Source: Sphingomonas xinjiangensis
GTDB taxonomy: Bacteria; Pseudomonadota; Alphaproteobacteria; Sphingomonadales; Sphingomonadaceae
Assembly: GCF_014199255.1 (NCBI RefSeq)
Contig: NZ_JACIJF010000002.1
Location: forward strand, 124,001-188,000
DNA length: 64,000 nt
Reading direction: 5' to 3'
Each line of letters starts with the position of its first letter. Positions within the stretch are counted from its first letter, which is position 1. Both the position numbers and the translations under genes were made by a program. This document shows, one piece after another, positions 22,409 to 31,038 of the stretch. The notes beneath the pieces were generated by a model. That model did no database searches, was not told the origin of the DNA, and saw only the letters and a list, made by a program, of their open reading frames with translations.

Positions 22409-23692
22409 ATGGCGCCTCCGTCCAATAGCGTAGTCAAGCCGCAGCGGCTGGAATCGCTCGACCGCATCCGCGGCGTCGCGGTGCTTGGTATCCTGCTGCT
22501 CAACATCGTCGGCTTCGCCCTTCCCGGCGCCGCGTATGAGAACCCGCGCGCCTATGGCGGCTGGCACGGTGCCGATCTGCTCGCCTGGGGCGTCAATTTC
22601 CTCCTCTTCGATGGCAAGATGCGGGGGCTCTTCTCGTTCCTGTTCGGAGCCTCGATCCTGCTCATCGCAGACGCCGCGCAGGCGGGCGGCCGCGATCCCG
22701 TGCGCGTCCATTACACGCGCATGGCCTGGCTGCTGGTCTTCGGCGTGGCGCATCTTTGCCTGCTGTGGGACGGCGACATCCTCGCCCATTATGCGCTGGT
22801 TGGCGCACTTGCCTTCCCGCTTCGCCGCCTGCCTACCGAACGGCTGGTTATCCTCGGCCTGCTGCTGGTCGTAGCCGCCATGGCGGTGTTCGCGCTCGTC
22901 CCGCTTCTAGTCTGGACGCTCCAGCATCAAGCATCCGACGTGGCCGGGGCACAGGCAAATGCGGGGCAGCTGCAAAGCCTCAACAACAGCTTCGGCATCC
23001 CCTCGGCGCAAGCAATCGCCCGAGAGCTTGCGCAGTATCGCGGCGGTTATCTGCCGATTCTACGGGCGCGGATCGCCGAAAGCGGCACCAATCCGCTGGC
23101 CATGCTGTTTTTCTATGGTCCCGAGACCCTTGCCTATATGCTGCTCGGCATGGCGTCGCTGCGCAGTGGCCTGCTCGGCGGCGCGTGGCCGCGGGAGCGG
23201 TACCGGCGCTGGCTCCGTTGCTGTTGGGGCTTTGCCCTTCCCGCCTATGCCGCGCTTGCGGCCTGGCTGGTCGCCAGCGGCTTCGCCTTGTTGCCGGTCA
23301 CGCTGGCGAGCCTGCCGCTCACCGCGTTGGTCCGCCCCTTGATGATCGTGGGCTGGATCTGCCTGCTCCACCTCGCCCTTCACCCCGGAAGTGCCCTCGC
23401 GTCGCGTCTGGCCGCGGCAGGCCAGATGGCATTCACCAATTATCTGATGACCAGCCTGCTCTGCACGTCGATCTTCTACGGCTATGGTCTGGGCTGGTTC
23501 GGGCACTTCTCGCGCTGGCAGCTGTATCCGATCGTCGTGGCTGTCTGGCTGCTGATCCTGCTCTGGTCGAAACCTTGGCTGGCACGGTTCCGATTCGGTC
23601 CGCTCGAATGGCTATGGCGCAGCTTGGCACGCGGCGCGGTGCAGCCGATGCGACGAACCGACTTCGCCAGATCTGCGATTGCTTCGCAATAG
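22409..23692 (+). CDS. DUF418 domain inner-membrane protein
   Basis: A 427-aa polytopic protein of about ten helices. It opens RLESLDRIRGVAVLGILLLN, the typical start of DUF418/YeiB-type proteins, and the C-terminal DUF418 signature is GQMAFTNYLMTSLLCTSIFYG followed by FRFGPLEWLWRSL. The function is unknown, and a transport or acyltransferase-like role is speculative. It starts 12 nt after the deiodinase-like gene, so the two are likely co-transcribed. Confidence 0.88.
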   Translation: MAPPSNSVVKPQRLESLDRIRGVAVLGILLLNIVGFALPGAAYENPRAYGGWHGADLLAWGVNFLLFDGKMRGLFSFLFGASILLIADAAQAGGRDPVRVHYTRMAWLLVFGVAHLCLLWDGDILAHYALVGALAFPLRRLPTERLVILGLLLVVAAMAVFALVPLLVWTLQHQASDVAGAQANAGQLQSLNNSFGIPSAQAIARELAQYRGGYLPILRARIAESGTNPLAMLFFYGPETLAYMLLGMASLRSGLLGGAWPRERYRRWLRCCWGFALPAYAALAAWLVASGFALLPVTLASLPLTALVRPLMIVGWICLLHLALHPGSALASRLAAAGQMAFTNYLMTSLLCTSIFYGYGLGWFGHFSRWQLYPIVVAVWLLILLWSKPWLARFRFGPLEWLWRSLARGAVQPMRRTDFARSAIASQ

Positions 23693-23696
23693 GCCT

Positions 23697-23715
23697 TGCG
23701 AATCGCTCTCATTAG
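23697..23715 (+). promoter_or_regulatory. possible Fur box upstream of bfd
   Basis: TGCGAATCGCTCTCATTAG matches the two 7-mer halves of the Fur consensus TGATAAT-N-ATTATCA at about 5 and 4 positions. It ends 35 nt before the bfd ATG, a sensible operator place for an iron-repressed gene. Confidence 0.4.
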
Positions 23716-23750
23716 CCGTAGATCGGCGTGCAAGTGAGTGTGAGGGTTCG

Positions 23751-23921
23751 ATGGTCGTTTGCGTTTGCAATGGTATCCGAGAACGTGATGTGCGCCAGGC
23801 GGCACGCGGCGGCGCGAGCAGCGCGTGCCAGGCGTATAAGACGCTGGGCTTGGCCGCCAAATGCGGCCAATGCGTCCCCTTTGCGCGTGAGATCATTCGT
23901 GAGGAACGTGCGGCTGCGTGA
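23751..23921 (+). CDS. bfd: bacterioferritin-associated ferredoxin
   Basis: A 56-aa [2Fe-2S] protein that reduces ferric iron in bacterioferritin so it can be released. Cluster ligands are Cys4 and Cys6 (VCVCNG) and Cys38 and Cys41 (KCGQC). I chose ATG 23751 because the family begins MVVCVCNG. Its gene is 91 nt upstream of bfr on the same strand, a functional pair. A candidate Fur box lies upstream. Confidence 0.93.
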   Translation: MVVCVCNGIRERDVRQAARGGASSACQAYKTLGLAAKCGQCVPFAREIIREERAAA

Positions 23922-24012
23922 CGTTCGCAGCTAAGAAAATGGCGGATTTCCGCGGTTTTCGCCGCTTCGTTTTTCCGCTATCACCGCCTCTGTTTCCAAC
24001 AGAGGTGCAGTG

Positions 24013-24498
24013 ATGAAGGGTGACGCGAAGGTCGTCGATTATCTGAACGAGGTGCTCAAGAACGAGCTCACGGCGATCAATCAATATTGGCTGCACTACC
24101 GCCTGCTGGACCATTGGGGCGTCCGCAAGCTCGCGGAGCTCGAACGGCACGAGTCGATTGATGAGATGAAGCACGCCGACTGGCTGGCGGAGCGCATCCT
24201 GTTCCTCGACGGACTGCCCAACTTCCAGCTGCTTGGCCGCTTGCGCATCGGCGAAACCGTCGAGGAAGTCCTCCGCGCCGACCTGGCGGTCGAAGTCGAA
24301 GCCGTCGCCGTGCTGCGCGACGCGATCCAGCATTGCGAAGCCGTCCGCGACTATGTCAGCCGCGACCTGTTCCGCCGCATCCTCGATAGCGAGGAGGAGC
24401 ATATCGACACGCTGGAACGCCAGTTCGACATGATTGCGCGAATGGGCATCGAAAACTACATCCAGCTCAACAGCAAGCCCGAAGAGCCCCACGGCTGA
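24013..24498 (+). CDS. bfr: bacterioferritin
   Basis: Iron-storage 24-mer with b-type heme at subunit interfaces. The 161-aa product keeps the ferroxidase ligands Glu18, Glu51, His54, and the distal Glu and His in SEEEHIDTLE, and the heme ligand Met52 (DEMKHAD) at the classical position. The ATG at 24013 follows a GTG at 24010 and GAGGTG; ATG gives exact family numbering. It ends at a strong hairpin shared with the convergent DUF1857 gene. Confidence 0.96.
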   Translation: MKGDAKVVDYLNEVLKNELTAINQYWLHYRLLDHWGVRKLAELERHESIDEMKHADWLAERILFLDGLPNFQLLGRLRIGETVEEVLRADLAVEVEAVAVLRDAIQHCEAVRDYVSRDLFRRILDSEEEHIDTLERQFDMIARMGIENYIQLNSKPEEPHG

Positions 24499-24505
24499 AC
24501 GGAAC

Positions 24506-24533
24506 GCGGGACTGCCATCAGGGGCAGTCCCGC
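24506..24533. terminator. hairpin terminator after bfr
   Basis: GCGGGACTGCC (24506-24516) and GGCAGTCCCGC (24523-24533) form a perfect 11-bp stem with loop ATCAGG, between convergent genes. A T run is absent. Confidence 0.65.
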
Positions 24534-24542
24534 TCCGTCCGC

Positions 24543-25016
24543 TCAAAGCCTGCCTTCCGCCAGCAGCGCGCGGGTGCGCTTCAGCGTCGATAGGAGCGCG
24601 CTCCGGTACCCGCTCTCGCCGTCGAACTGCGCCTGCTCGGCCTGCTCCTCTGCACCGTTCGGCTCCTTTCCGCGCAGCCCGAGATAGCAATAGAAACGCA
24701 GCTGAAGCGCGCCGCCGGCATCCTCGAACACTTCATTGATGATTGCGCCCTCGCGCGGGCCGGTCGCCTGGAAGAAGGTGACCTTTCGCTGCGGCTCGAA
24801 GGCGATGATCTCGCGCAGATCGGCCCCCGCAACCGTGGCCTCACGCACGACATGCGTATCGCTCTCCTCCACGATGTCGCAACGCGTGCACAGGCCAGGC
24901 GGCAGGAACAGCCGCGCGTCACGCGCCTTCAGCACCAGCCCTTTCCAGACCTGTTCGCGCGAGAGGGGGATTTCGCCGTCCGGGTTCACCGGCACCGTGG
25001 TAGTGGAATAGATCAT
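24543..25016 (-). CDS. DUF1857/AtaL-like SRPBCC protein
   Basis: A 157-aa protein of the AtaL-like START/SRPBCC family. It begins MIYSTTTVPVNPDGEIPLSREQVWKGL when read through, and the EQVWKGLVLKARDA helix is typical. The fold is a hydrophobic ligand-binding cavity; the ligand is unknown. GGAG precedes the ATG at 25016. The gene lies 23 nt downstream of the NmrA-like gene, and both probably share the promoter that faces the LysR gene. Confidence 0.8.
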   Translation of the reverse strand: MIYSTTTVPVNPDGEIPLSREQVWKGLVLKARDARLFLPPGLCTRCDIVEESDTHVVREATVAGADLREIIAFEPQRKVTFFQATGPREGAIINEVFEDAGGALQLRFYCYLGLRGKEPNGAEEQAEQAQFDGESGYRSALLSTLKRTRALLAEGRL

Positions 25017-25039
25017 GGTGCGTCTCCTGGAGGTAGGGC

Positions 25040-25903
25040 TCAGCCGGCGATCTGGGCGGCAAAGTCGCGATAGGTGCGCAGCGGCCGGCCGAGCAGCGCG
25101 GTGAGCCGGTCGACATCGCCCGCTTCCGGCACCATCCCGTCGCTCACGAACCGTTCGGCCATCAGGCGCATGTCGAACGCCATCCAGCTGGGCATGAACT
25201 GCCGCATGCTCGCTTCGAACGCGGCCGTGTCGTCGCCGGGATACGTGATCGCTCGGCCCAGCACGCCGCTCCAGATCGCGGCGATATCATCACCGGTCAG
25301 CGTGTCCGGACCCACTAGGTTGATCCGCTCGAACGGCAATGGCTGCGGCGCCGTCTCGCGGCGGATCAGCTCGATCGCGGCGATCTCACCGATGTCGCGC
25401 GCGTCGATCATCGCCAGCCCCTTGCTGCCGATCGGCATCGGATAGATGCCGTAGCCGGTCACGACGTCCTTGATCTGCCGGTCATTGTCCATGAAATAGG
25501 CCGGGCGCAGCACGGTGGCATGCAGGCCCATCGCCTCGATCATCCGTTCCACGCCGAAGTTGCCGGCGAAATGCGGCACGTTGACGTAAAGGTCACTGTG
25601 GATCACGGACAAGTAGACGATCCGCTCGATGCCGGCCTGGCGCGCGACGCCCAGCGCGACCAGCGCCTGGGTGTATTCGTCGGGCGTGACTGCGTTCAGC
25701 AGGAACAGCGTCGAAACGCCGGAAAAGGCCGCGCGGAGCGCGTCGACGTCGAGCAGGTCGCCCTGCGCGATCGCGACACTTGCCGGGAGCCCGGCCTTTG
25801 CGGGATCGCGAACCAGCGCGCGCACATCGGCGCCCCGCTGCACAAGCTGTTCTACGACATTGCGGCCGACAGTGCCGGTGGCGCCGGTAACAAGGATGGT
25901 CAT
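25040..25903 (-). CDS. NmrA-like NAD(P)-binding oxidoreductase
   Basis: A 287-aa atypical short-chain dehydrogenase. The Rossmann motif GATGTVGRNV is at residue 7, and AIAQGDLLDVDALRAAFSGV follows. The usual YxxxK pair is not evident, as in NmrA sensors and quinone reductases of the QorB type. It is divergent from the LysR regulator at 26001, which is the likely controller, and it is followed by the DUF1857 gene. Confidence 0.87.
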   Translation of the reverse strand: MTILVTGATGTVGRNVVEQLVQRGADVRALVRDPAKAGLPASVAIAQGDLLDVDALRAAFSGVSTLFLLNAVTPDEYTQALVALGVARQAGIERIVYLSVIHSDLYVNVPHFAGNFGVERMIEAMGLHATVLRPAYFMDNDRQIKDVVTGYGIYPMPIGSKGLAMIDARDIGEIAAIELIRRETAPQPLPFERINLVGPDTLTGDDIAAIWSGVLGRAITYPGDDTAAFEASMRQFMPSWMAFDMRLMAERFVSDGMVPEAGDVDRLTALLGRPLRTYRDFAAQIAG

Positions 25904-25970
25904 GCGCTTAACTCCTGGAGAGGTGCCGGGGTGGCAGCCCTGAAGTTAGCGATCCACAATCATTGCGAAA

Positions 25971-25988
25971 GCGTCTATATCTAGACGC
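25971..25988. promoter_or_regulatory. palindromic candidate operator for the LysR regulator
   Basis: GCGTCTATATCTAGACGC is a perfect palindrome with 7-bp arms and a 4-nt centre, midway in the divergent spacer between the NmrA-like and LysR genes. Place and symmetry fit LysR-type binding, though it lacks the usual T-N11-A form as such. Confidence 0.5.
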
Positions 25989-26000
25989 GTCGTCTCACTG

Positions 26001-26897
26001 GTGGAACATATGGACCTGCTTGCTCTTGCTGACTTCACCCTCGTTGCGCGCCATGGCGGCTTCGGGCGCGCCGCGCGCGCCGCCGGGCGGCCAAAGGCCA
26101 CCTTGTCGCGGCGCGTGGCCGAGTTGGAAGCAAGCTTGAACCTCCGCTTGTTCGAGCGCGGCGCGCGGAGCCTGAAGCTGACAGAGGAAGGGCGGGCTTT
26201 GTTCGAACGCGCCGGGCGGCTGCTCGCCGAACTCGAGGAGACCGCCGCGGCGATTGCGTCGGGCGGCGAAACGCCCCGCGGCACCCTGCGGATCAGCGCC
26301 CCCTTGCTCTTTTCGCAGATCGCGATGGGGAAGCTCGCCGCCGGCTTCGTTCTTCGGCATCCCGATGTCCGGCTGGAAGTCACGACGGAGGATCGCGCCG
26401 TCGACATGATCGAGGAAGGCTATGACCTGGTGATCCGCGTCAATCCTAGCCCCGACGAAAGCCTGGTCGGACGCGCCTTCCTGCAGGATCGACTGGTGGT
26501 GGTCGCAAGTCCGGACTTGCCGCGCCCAACGGGAGCCGCCGCGACCCCCGCCGTCGTTCGCACCATCGGGGATCGGCCGGTCTGGAACATGAAGACGAAG
26601 AGTGGCCAATCGAGCATCGCGGTCGAACCGGTGCTGGCGCTTTCATCGCTTATCATGATCCGCGATGCGGTGCGGACCGGTGCTGGCGCAGCGCGGCTGC
26701 CCGTTTCGCTGGTGTCGCACGATCTTGCCGCGGGCCGGCTGGTGCATTGGGGCGACGCCGACGCCCCGGGCATCAACCTGTGGACGCTATACCCGTCGCG
26801 GCGCCTGCTCAGCGCGCGGGTGTCGGCATTTCTGGATCATCTGCGGCATGCGTTTCCGAACGGCAGCCCGGACGAGCTCGCAGCCTTCATTGCCTAG
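26001..26897 (+). CDS. LysR family transcriptional regulator
   Basis: A 298-aa regulator. The N-terminal winged helix-turn-helix spans about residues 4-63 (FTLVARHGGFGRAARAAG, then SRRVAELEASLNLRLFER), followed by a two-lobed effector domain from about 90. Its GTG start at 26001 (ATG 26010 is the alternative) is divergent from the NmrA-like gene, the classical arrangement for a LysR activator and its target. The spacer has a perfect palindrome. Confidence 0.92.
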   Translation: MEHMDLLALADFTLVARHGGFGRAARAAGRPKATLSRRVAELEASLNLRLFERGARSLKLTEEGRALFERAGRLLAELEETAAAIASGGETPRGTLRISAPLLFSQIAMGKLAAGFVLRHPDVRLEVTTEDRAVDMIEEGYDLVIRVNPSPDESLVGRAFLQDRLVVVASPDLPRPTGAAATPAVVRTIGDRPVWNMKTKSGQSSIAVEPVLALSSLIMIRDAVRTGAGAARLPVSLVSHDLAAGRLVHWGDADAPGINLWTLYPSRRLLSARVSAFLDHLRHAFPNGSPDELAAFIA

Positions 26898-26909
26898 AGC
26901 CGCTCCATA

Positions 26910-27323
26910 TCAACCCGTCACCGGCCGACGGCCGAAGCCGCCGACGGGCCGGCGCGGCACCGGCGGGTTGGCATCACGCTCCAGCAGCGTCATGGTCGCC
27001 TCGAACAGGGGGCGCAGCCGGACGACATGTTCCAGCGCCTCCGTCGGCGTTTCCTGTTGCTCGACACAGTCGCGCGCGATCGTCTCGATTGTTTCCGCCA
27101 GCTCGGCCAGCGTGTCGGCGCCGAACTGGCTCGCCTCGCCTTTGAGCGTGTGGGCCGGGATCACCAGCGCCGCTGCGTTCTGCGCGCGCATCGCGGCTTC
27201 GACCTGCGACACGGACTTGACGCCATCTTCACGGAAATAGCCGAGAATGCGTCCGAAATTCGCACCGAGCTCGGCGCGGGCCTGCGCTAACGCGGTCCAA
27301 TTCACCAGCGGATCGTTGCCCAT
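26910..27323 (-). CDS. Hpt domain phosphotransfer protein
   Basis: A 137-aa histidine phosphotransfer domain protein with the phospho-His in PAHTLKGEASQFG (family: H-x-L-K-G). Such proteins shuttle phosphoryl groups between hybrid kinases and response regulators. No catalytic or output domain is present. The Pro/Arg-rich tail (PPVPRRPVGGFGRRP) is disordered. The ATG at 27323 gives a compact domain. A hybrid kinase 30 kb away (57225) is one of possible partners, but nothing links them. Confidence 0.85.
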   Translation of the reverse strand: MGNDPLVNWTALAQARAELGANFGRILGYFREDGVKSVSQVEAAMRAQNAAALVIPAHTLKGEASQFGADTLAELAETIETIARDCVEQQETPTEALEHVVRLRPLFEATMTLLERDANPPVPRRPVGGFGRRPVTG

Positions 27324-27409
27324 TCCAGTCACGCTCGTCTCGCCCCTCTGCAATGCGCATACTCTAGCGGCATTGCGTAAACATGCCGTTGATATGGCAA
27401 GCGGCTTGT

Positions 27410-28780
27410 CTATTCGCGCTCGCGATCGAACGGGTTCTTGGGCGCACGCAGCGTCAGCCGCACCGGCACCGCGCCGAAATCGAACTCCTTGCGCAATCCG
27501 TTGATCAGATAGCGCTGATAGCTCGTCGGCAACAAGTCGACGCGCGTTCCGAACAACACGAAGCTGGGCGGGCGCGACTTGTTCTGGGTGACATAGCGCG
27601 GCTTGATGCGCTTGCCGCCGGGCGCCGGCGGCGGATTGGCTTCGATCGCTCGCTCGAACCAGCGGTTGAGCTGACCCGTCGACACGCGCCGCGACCACGC
27701 CTCGCGAGTCTCGAACGCAACCTTCATCATCGTATCGAGCCCCTTGCCCGTCACGGCGGACACAGTGAGCAGCGGCACGCCCTTCACCTGCGCCAGCCCT
27801 TCGTCCAGCGCGCCTTTCACGCCGTTGAACAGGCTCGACGCGTTCTCGGCCACGTCCCACTTATTCATGACCACAATCAGTGCGCGGCCTTCCTGCAGCA
27901 CACGGTCCGCGATTTTGAGGTCCTGCACTTCAAGGCCCCGGGTAGCGTCGAGCAGCAGTACCACGACTTCGGCGAAGTCGACCGCGCGCATCGCATCCAT
28001 CACCGAGAGCTTCTCCAGCTTCTCCTCGACCTTGGCCCGCTTGCGCATGCCCGCGGTGTCGATCAGCCGCACCGGGCGCTTGCGCTCCTCGAAATCGGTC
28101 CATTCCCAATCGACTGCGATCGAATCGCGCGTGATACCCGCTTCGGGTCCGGTAATCAGCCGGTCCTGCCCCAGCAGGCGATTGATCAGCGTCGACTTGC
28201 CCGCGTTCGGGCGGCCGACGATCGCCAGCTTCAGGATCGCGTCGGGGGACTCCGGATCCTCCTCGGGCTCGTCCGCTTCCTCGCGTTCCAGATGCGGACG
28301 CAGCGCTTCGAACAGGTCGACCACGCCTTCGCCATGTTCGGCGGAGAAGGGTATTGGATCGCCCAGGCCGAGCGCCATCGCCTCGTACACACCGGAGTCG
28401 CCTGCCCTGCCCTCGGCCTTGTTGGCCATCACCACGATCGGGCGGTCGGTGCTGCGCAGCCAGCGCGCGATCTCTTCGTCCAGGGGCGTCACGCCCGCGC
28501 GCGAGTCGATCACGAACAGCGCGACATCGGCGTCCTGCACCGCGGCCTCGGTCTGCGCCCGCATCCGCCCGGGAAGCGTCGCCACATCCTCATCCTCATA
28601 GCCCGCCGTGTCGATGACGCGGAAGTCCATGCCCAGCAGCGTGGCGTCGCCTTCGCGGCGGTCACGCGTCACGCCGGGCTGGTCGTCCACCAGCGCCAGG
28701 CGCTTGCCGACCAGGCGGTTGAACAGCGTCGACTTGCCGACATTGGGGCGTCCGATGATGGCGACAGTGGGAAGAGGCAT
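27410..28780 (-). CDS. der: ribosome-biogenesis GTPase Der (EngA)
   Basis: Tandem-GTPase needed for 50S assembly, 456 aa. The first G domain has GRPNVGKST at residue 8 and DTAGYE; the second has GRPNAGKST near 193 and DTAGMR. NKWD and NKAE are the G4 motifs, and a C-terminal KH-like domain carries KPRYVTQNKSRPPSF. It lies downstream of bamB on the same strand, a frequent order in sphingomonads, with a hairpin and repeat pair between. Confidence 0.96.
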   Translation of the reverse strand: MPLPTVAIIGRPNVGKSTLFNRLVGKRLALVDDQPGVTRDRREGDATLLGMDFRVIDTAGYEDEDVATLPGRMRAQTEAAVQDADVALFVIDSRAGVTPLDEEIARWLRSTDRPIVVMANKAEGRAGDSGVYEAMALGLGDPIPFSAEHGEGVVDLFEALRPHLEREEADEPEEDPESPDAILKLAIVGRPNAGKSTLINRLLGQDRLITGPEAGITRDSIAVDWEWTDFEERKRPVRLIDTAGMRKRAKVEEKLEKLSVMDAMRAVDFAEVVVLLLDATRGLEVQDLKIADRVLQEGRALIVVMNKWDVAENASSLFNGVKGALDEGLAQVKGVPLLTVSAVTGKGLDTMMKVAFETREAWSRRVSTGQLNRWFERAIEANPPPAPGGKRIKPRYVTQNKSRPPSFVLFGTRVDLLPTSYQRYLINGLRKEFDFGAVPVRLTLRAPKNPFDRERE

Positions 28781-28793
28781 GGTCTTGTTACTC

Positions 28794-28817
28794 CCCCTCC
28801 GTGCAAGCAGGGAGGGG
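28794..28817 (-). repeat. 24-bp repeat, copy A (inverted pair)
   Basis: On the minus strand this 24-mer is CCCCTCCCTGC, then TTGCA, then CGGAGGGG. It matches 28923-28946 (plus strand) at 21 of 24 positions. Each copy is also a palindrome-like C-rich/G-rich unit. The pair flanks the terminator at 28876-28906. Confidence 0.6.
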
Positions 28818-28875
28818 CCAGGGGTGGGTGCGCGCGTCTGCGCGCCTCATAGACTCAAGCGGTAGACCAATAAAG

Positions 28876-28906
28876 TAGCGGGCGGAGCGTCAAGCTCCAC
28901 CCGCTA
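28876..28906. terminator. hairpin between bamB and der
   Basis: TAGCGGG, one mismatch, GGAGC, loop GTCAA, GCTCC, one mismatch, CCCGCTA: a 12-bp stem. It sits 46 nt downstream of the bamB stop, which implies that der also has its own promoter or is attenuated here. Confidence 0.55.
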
Positions 28907-28922
28907 GTGAACTACCCTCGAT

Positions 28923-28946
28923 CCCCTCCCTGCGTGCAGCGAGGGG
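28923..28946 (+). repeat. 24-bp repeat, copy B (inverted pair)
   Basis: CCCCTCCCTGCGTGCAGC followed by GAGGGG, inverted relative to copy A at 28794-28817 with three differences. It lies directly at the bamB stop codon region. Confidence 0.6.
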
Positions 28947-28952
28947 CAGGTT

Positions 28953-30275
28953 TCAGCGATACGCCGACAGCGTGCCCTTGCCGTCCAGCACATACAGCGT
29001 GCTGTTGGCTACTACCGGCGGCAACGTCACCGGCGCCTTCACGTCCATGGTCGATAGCACGCTGCCGTCCTTGGGCGAGGCGAAGACGATCTTGCCGTCC
29101 GAATTGCCGAGCACCAGCTTGCCGCCCGCCATGATCGGTCCGGTCCAGGTGATCAGGCCCTTCAGCTTCTTGGCGTTCCGATACTGGCCCATGTCGGCGA
29201 TCCAGCGGATTTTGCCGCTGCCGCGCGACAGGCAGATCAGCTTTGCGCTGTCCGTCACGACGAACACCCATTCACCTGCAACCCACGGGGTCGAGATGCC
29301 GGCGATGTTCTGCTCCCACATGCGATTGCCGCTGGCCAGATCGATGGAGATCATGCGCCCGCCCTGCCCGACCGCAAACACGCGGCCCTGGTCGATCACC
29401 GGCGCGGCGTCGATGTCGGACAGCGTCGAAACCGAAGTCGAGATGCTGGTGCGCGACAGAACTTCCGACCACAGCGATCGGCCATTCTCATAGCGATAGG
29501 CGTTCAGCTCGCCCGAGGAGAAGCCCGCCACCACGGTCCCCTGCGCCGAGGCGGGGGCCGCAACGCCGAACACGCCCTGCGATTCGATGCTGGCGGAGCC
29601 CGTCCAGGAAACGTCGCCGGCTCCCTGGGTTAGCGCGAACAGCTGGTTGTCCTGGGTGACGACATAGACGTTGCCGCTCGCCAGCGTCGGCGCACCGCGC
29701 AGTGGGCCACCCGGGCGCTTGCGCCAGATCTCTTTGCCGTCGGCCGCATTCAGCGCCACCACATCGCCCAGGCCGTTGGCCGCGAACAGCCGCTCACCCT
29801 CGACGCTGACGCCTCCGCCGAAGCGCGCCGGCTTGTTGCCTTCTTCCTTGGCGGTGTCCGCCCGCCAGCGCTCAGCGCCGGTATCGGCGGCCATGGCATG
29901 GACCACGCCATCGGTGTCCATCACGAACAGCATGTTGCCCGCGATCACCGGCGAGGCGGCCAGCCGCGCGCGGCTGCTGGGCTTCGCGACGTCCTTGCTC
30001 CACGCACGCGACAGGCTCTCGCCCAGCGCCAGATGCCCCATCGCCTTGGCAGCATTGCCGCCCGGCTGAGTCCAGGCGTCGTTGGCCGCCGCCTCGGGCA
30101 CCAGCACATCGACACCGGCCAGCGATGCGTCCGCGGCGATGTCGTTTTCCGCCATCAGGATCGGGACGCGCTCGCCGAGCACGGGGGTCTTCTTGGCCGA
30201 TCCCTTCAGGACGCCACAGCCGCTCACCAGCGCGAGCGCCGCGAGAGCGGTACCCACCCTCAACTTGGTATTCAT
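28953..30275 (-). CDS. bamB: outer membrane assembly factor BamB
   Basis: Lipoprotein of the BAM complex that inserts beta-barrel proteins in the outer membrane. The start MNTKLRVGTALAALALVSGC gives a lipobox at LVSGC. The rest (440 aa) is an eight-bladed PQQ-like propeller with repeats such as DTGAERW, DGKEIWRKRPGG and GSGKIRWIADM. Its ATG overlaps the stop of the preceding YfgM-like gene, so the two are translationally coupled. Confidence 0.93.
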   Translation of the reverse strand: MNTKLRVGTALAALALVSGCGVLKGSAKKTPVLGERVPILMAENDIAADASLAGVDVLVPEAAANDAWTQPGGNAAKAMGHLALGESLSRAWSKDVAKPSSRARLAASPVIAGNMLFVMDTDGVVHAMAADTGAERWRADTAKEEGNKPARFGGGVSVEGERLFAANGLGDVVALNAADGKEIWRKRPGGPLRGAPTLASGNVYVVTQDNQLFALTQGAGDVSWTGSASIESQGVFGVAAPASAQGTVVAGFSSGELNAYRYENGRSLWSEVLSRTSISTSVSTLSDIDAAPVIDQGRVFAVGQGGRMISIDLASGNRMWEQNIAGISTPWVAGEWVFVVTDSAKLICLSRGSGKIRWIADMGQYRNAKKLKGLITWTGPIMAGGKLVLGNSDGKIVFASPKDGSVLSTMDVKAPVTLPPVVANSTLYVLDGKGTLSAYR

Positions 30276-30982
30276 TGAGCCTTGGTTTCCTTCGACTGAT
30301 CGATGGCGTCTACGCCGAGTACACCCGCCAGCTGAACCGCGCGTTGACGAAGCGAATCCGGCACCTTGTCGCCCGCCTGGGCGATCTGGCCATAGAGTTT
30401 GCCGGCTTCCGCACGGTTGCCGGCCTTGAGATAAGCGGATGCCACCAGCTCGCCCGCGGTGCCCAGCCAGGCCGAGTTCGGATCGGTCAGCGGCTTCAGG
30501 CGCTGGATCACGACCTCGGGCTTCAGCATGTCGAACTCTGCGCTTGTCTGGCGGATCAGCGCCAGATCACGGAACGGCTTCTGGTAATCGTCGTCGTTCG
30601 CGACTTCGGCGAACTTGGCGGCCGCGCCTTTGACGTTGTTCTTCTGAAGCAGCAAGCTGCCCTGCGCGATCTTCGCCATCGCGGCATAGCCGCCGTCGTC
30701 GTTCGCAGCGATCTTGTTCAGTTCGGGGATCGCCTTGTCGGCATTGCCGCCCTCGGCCAGCCGCAGCGCGGCGTCATATTGCTCGCCCTGCGTCCCGGCC
30801 GCGTTCTGCTTGTGGTGCTGCCAATACAGGAAGCCGGCAAGCGCGATCAGCGCCAGAACCACCGCACCGATGATCCAGCGGCCATAGCGGCGAAAGATCT
30901 GCGCGGCCTGTTCGCGGCGATATTCCTCGTCAACCTCGCGCAAAAAGGTCTGGTCAGTCGTGCCGGTCGGGGGAAGCGCCAA
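30272..30982 (-). CDS. YfgM-like TPR membrane protein
   Basis: A 236-aa protein with one N-terminal membrane helix (WIIGAVVLALIALAGFLYW, about residues 36-54) and a periplasmic TPR-like domain. In E. coli, YfgM is encoded beside bamB and binds SecYEG and periplasmic chaperones. The same neighbourhood and an overlapping ATGA junction with bamB support the call. Confidence 0.87.
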   Translation of the reverse strand: MALPPTGTTDQTFLREVDEEYRREQAAQIFRRYGRWIIGAVVLALIALAGFLYWQHHKQNAAGTQGEQYDAALRLAEGGNADKAIPELNKIAANDDGGYAAMAKIAQGSLLLQKNNVKGAAAKFAEVANDDDYQKPFRDLALIRQTSAEFDMLKPEVVIQRLKPLTDPNSAWLGTAGELVASAYLKAGNRAEAGKLYGQIAQAGDKVPDSLRQRAVQLAGVLGVDAIDQSKETKAQ

Positions 30983-31038
30983 GATCTACTCCATGGGTGT
31001 CGGTGCGGCGAAGCTTGTAGAAGTGCCCGCCTAGTCGT

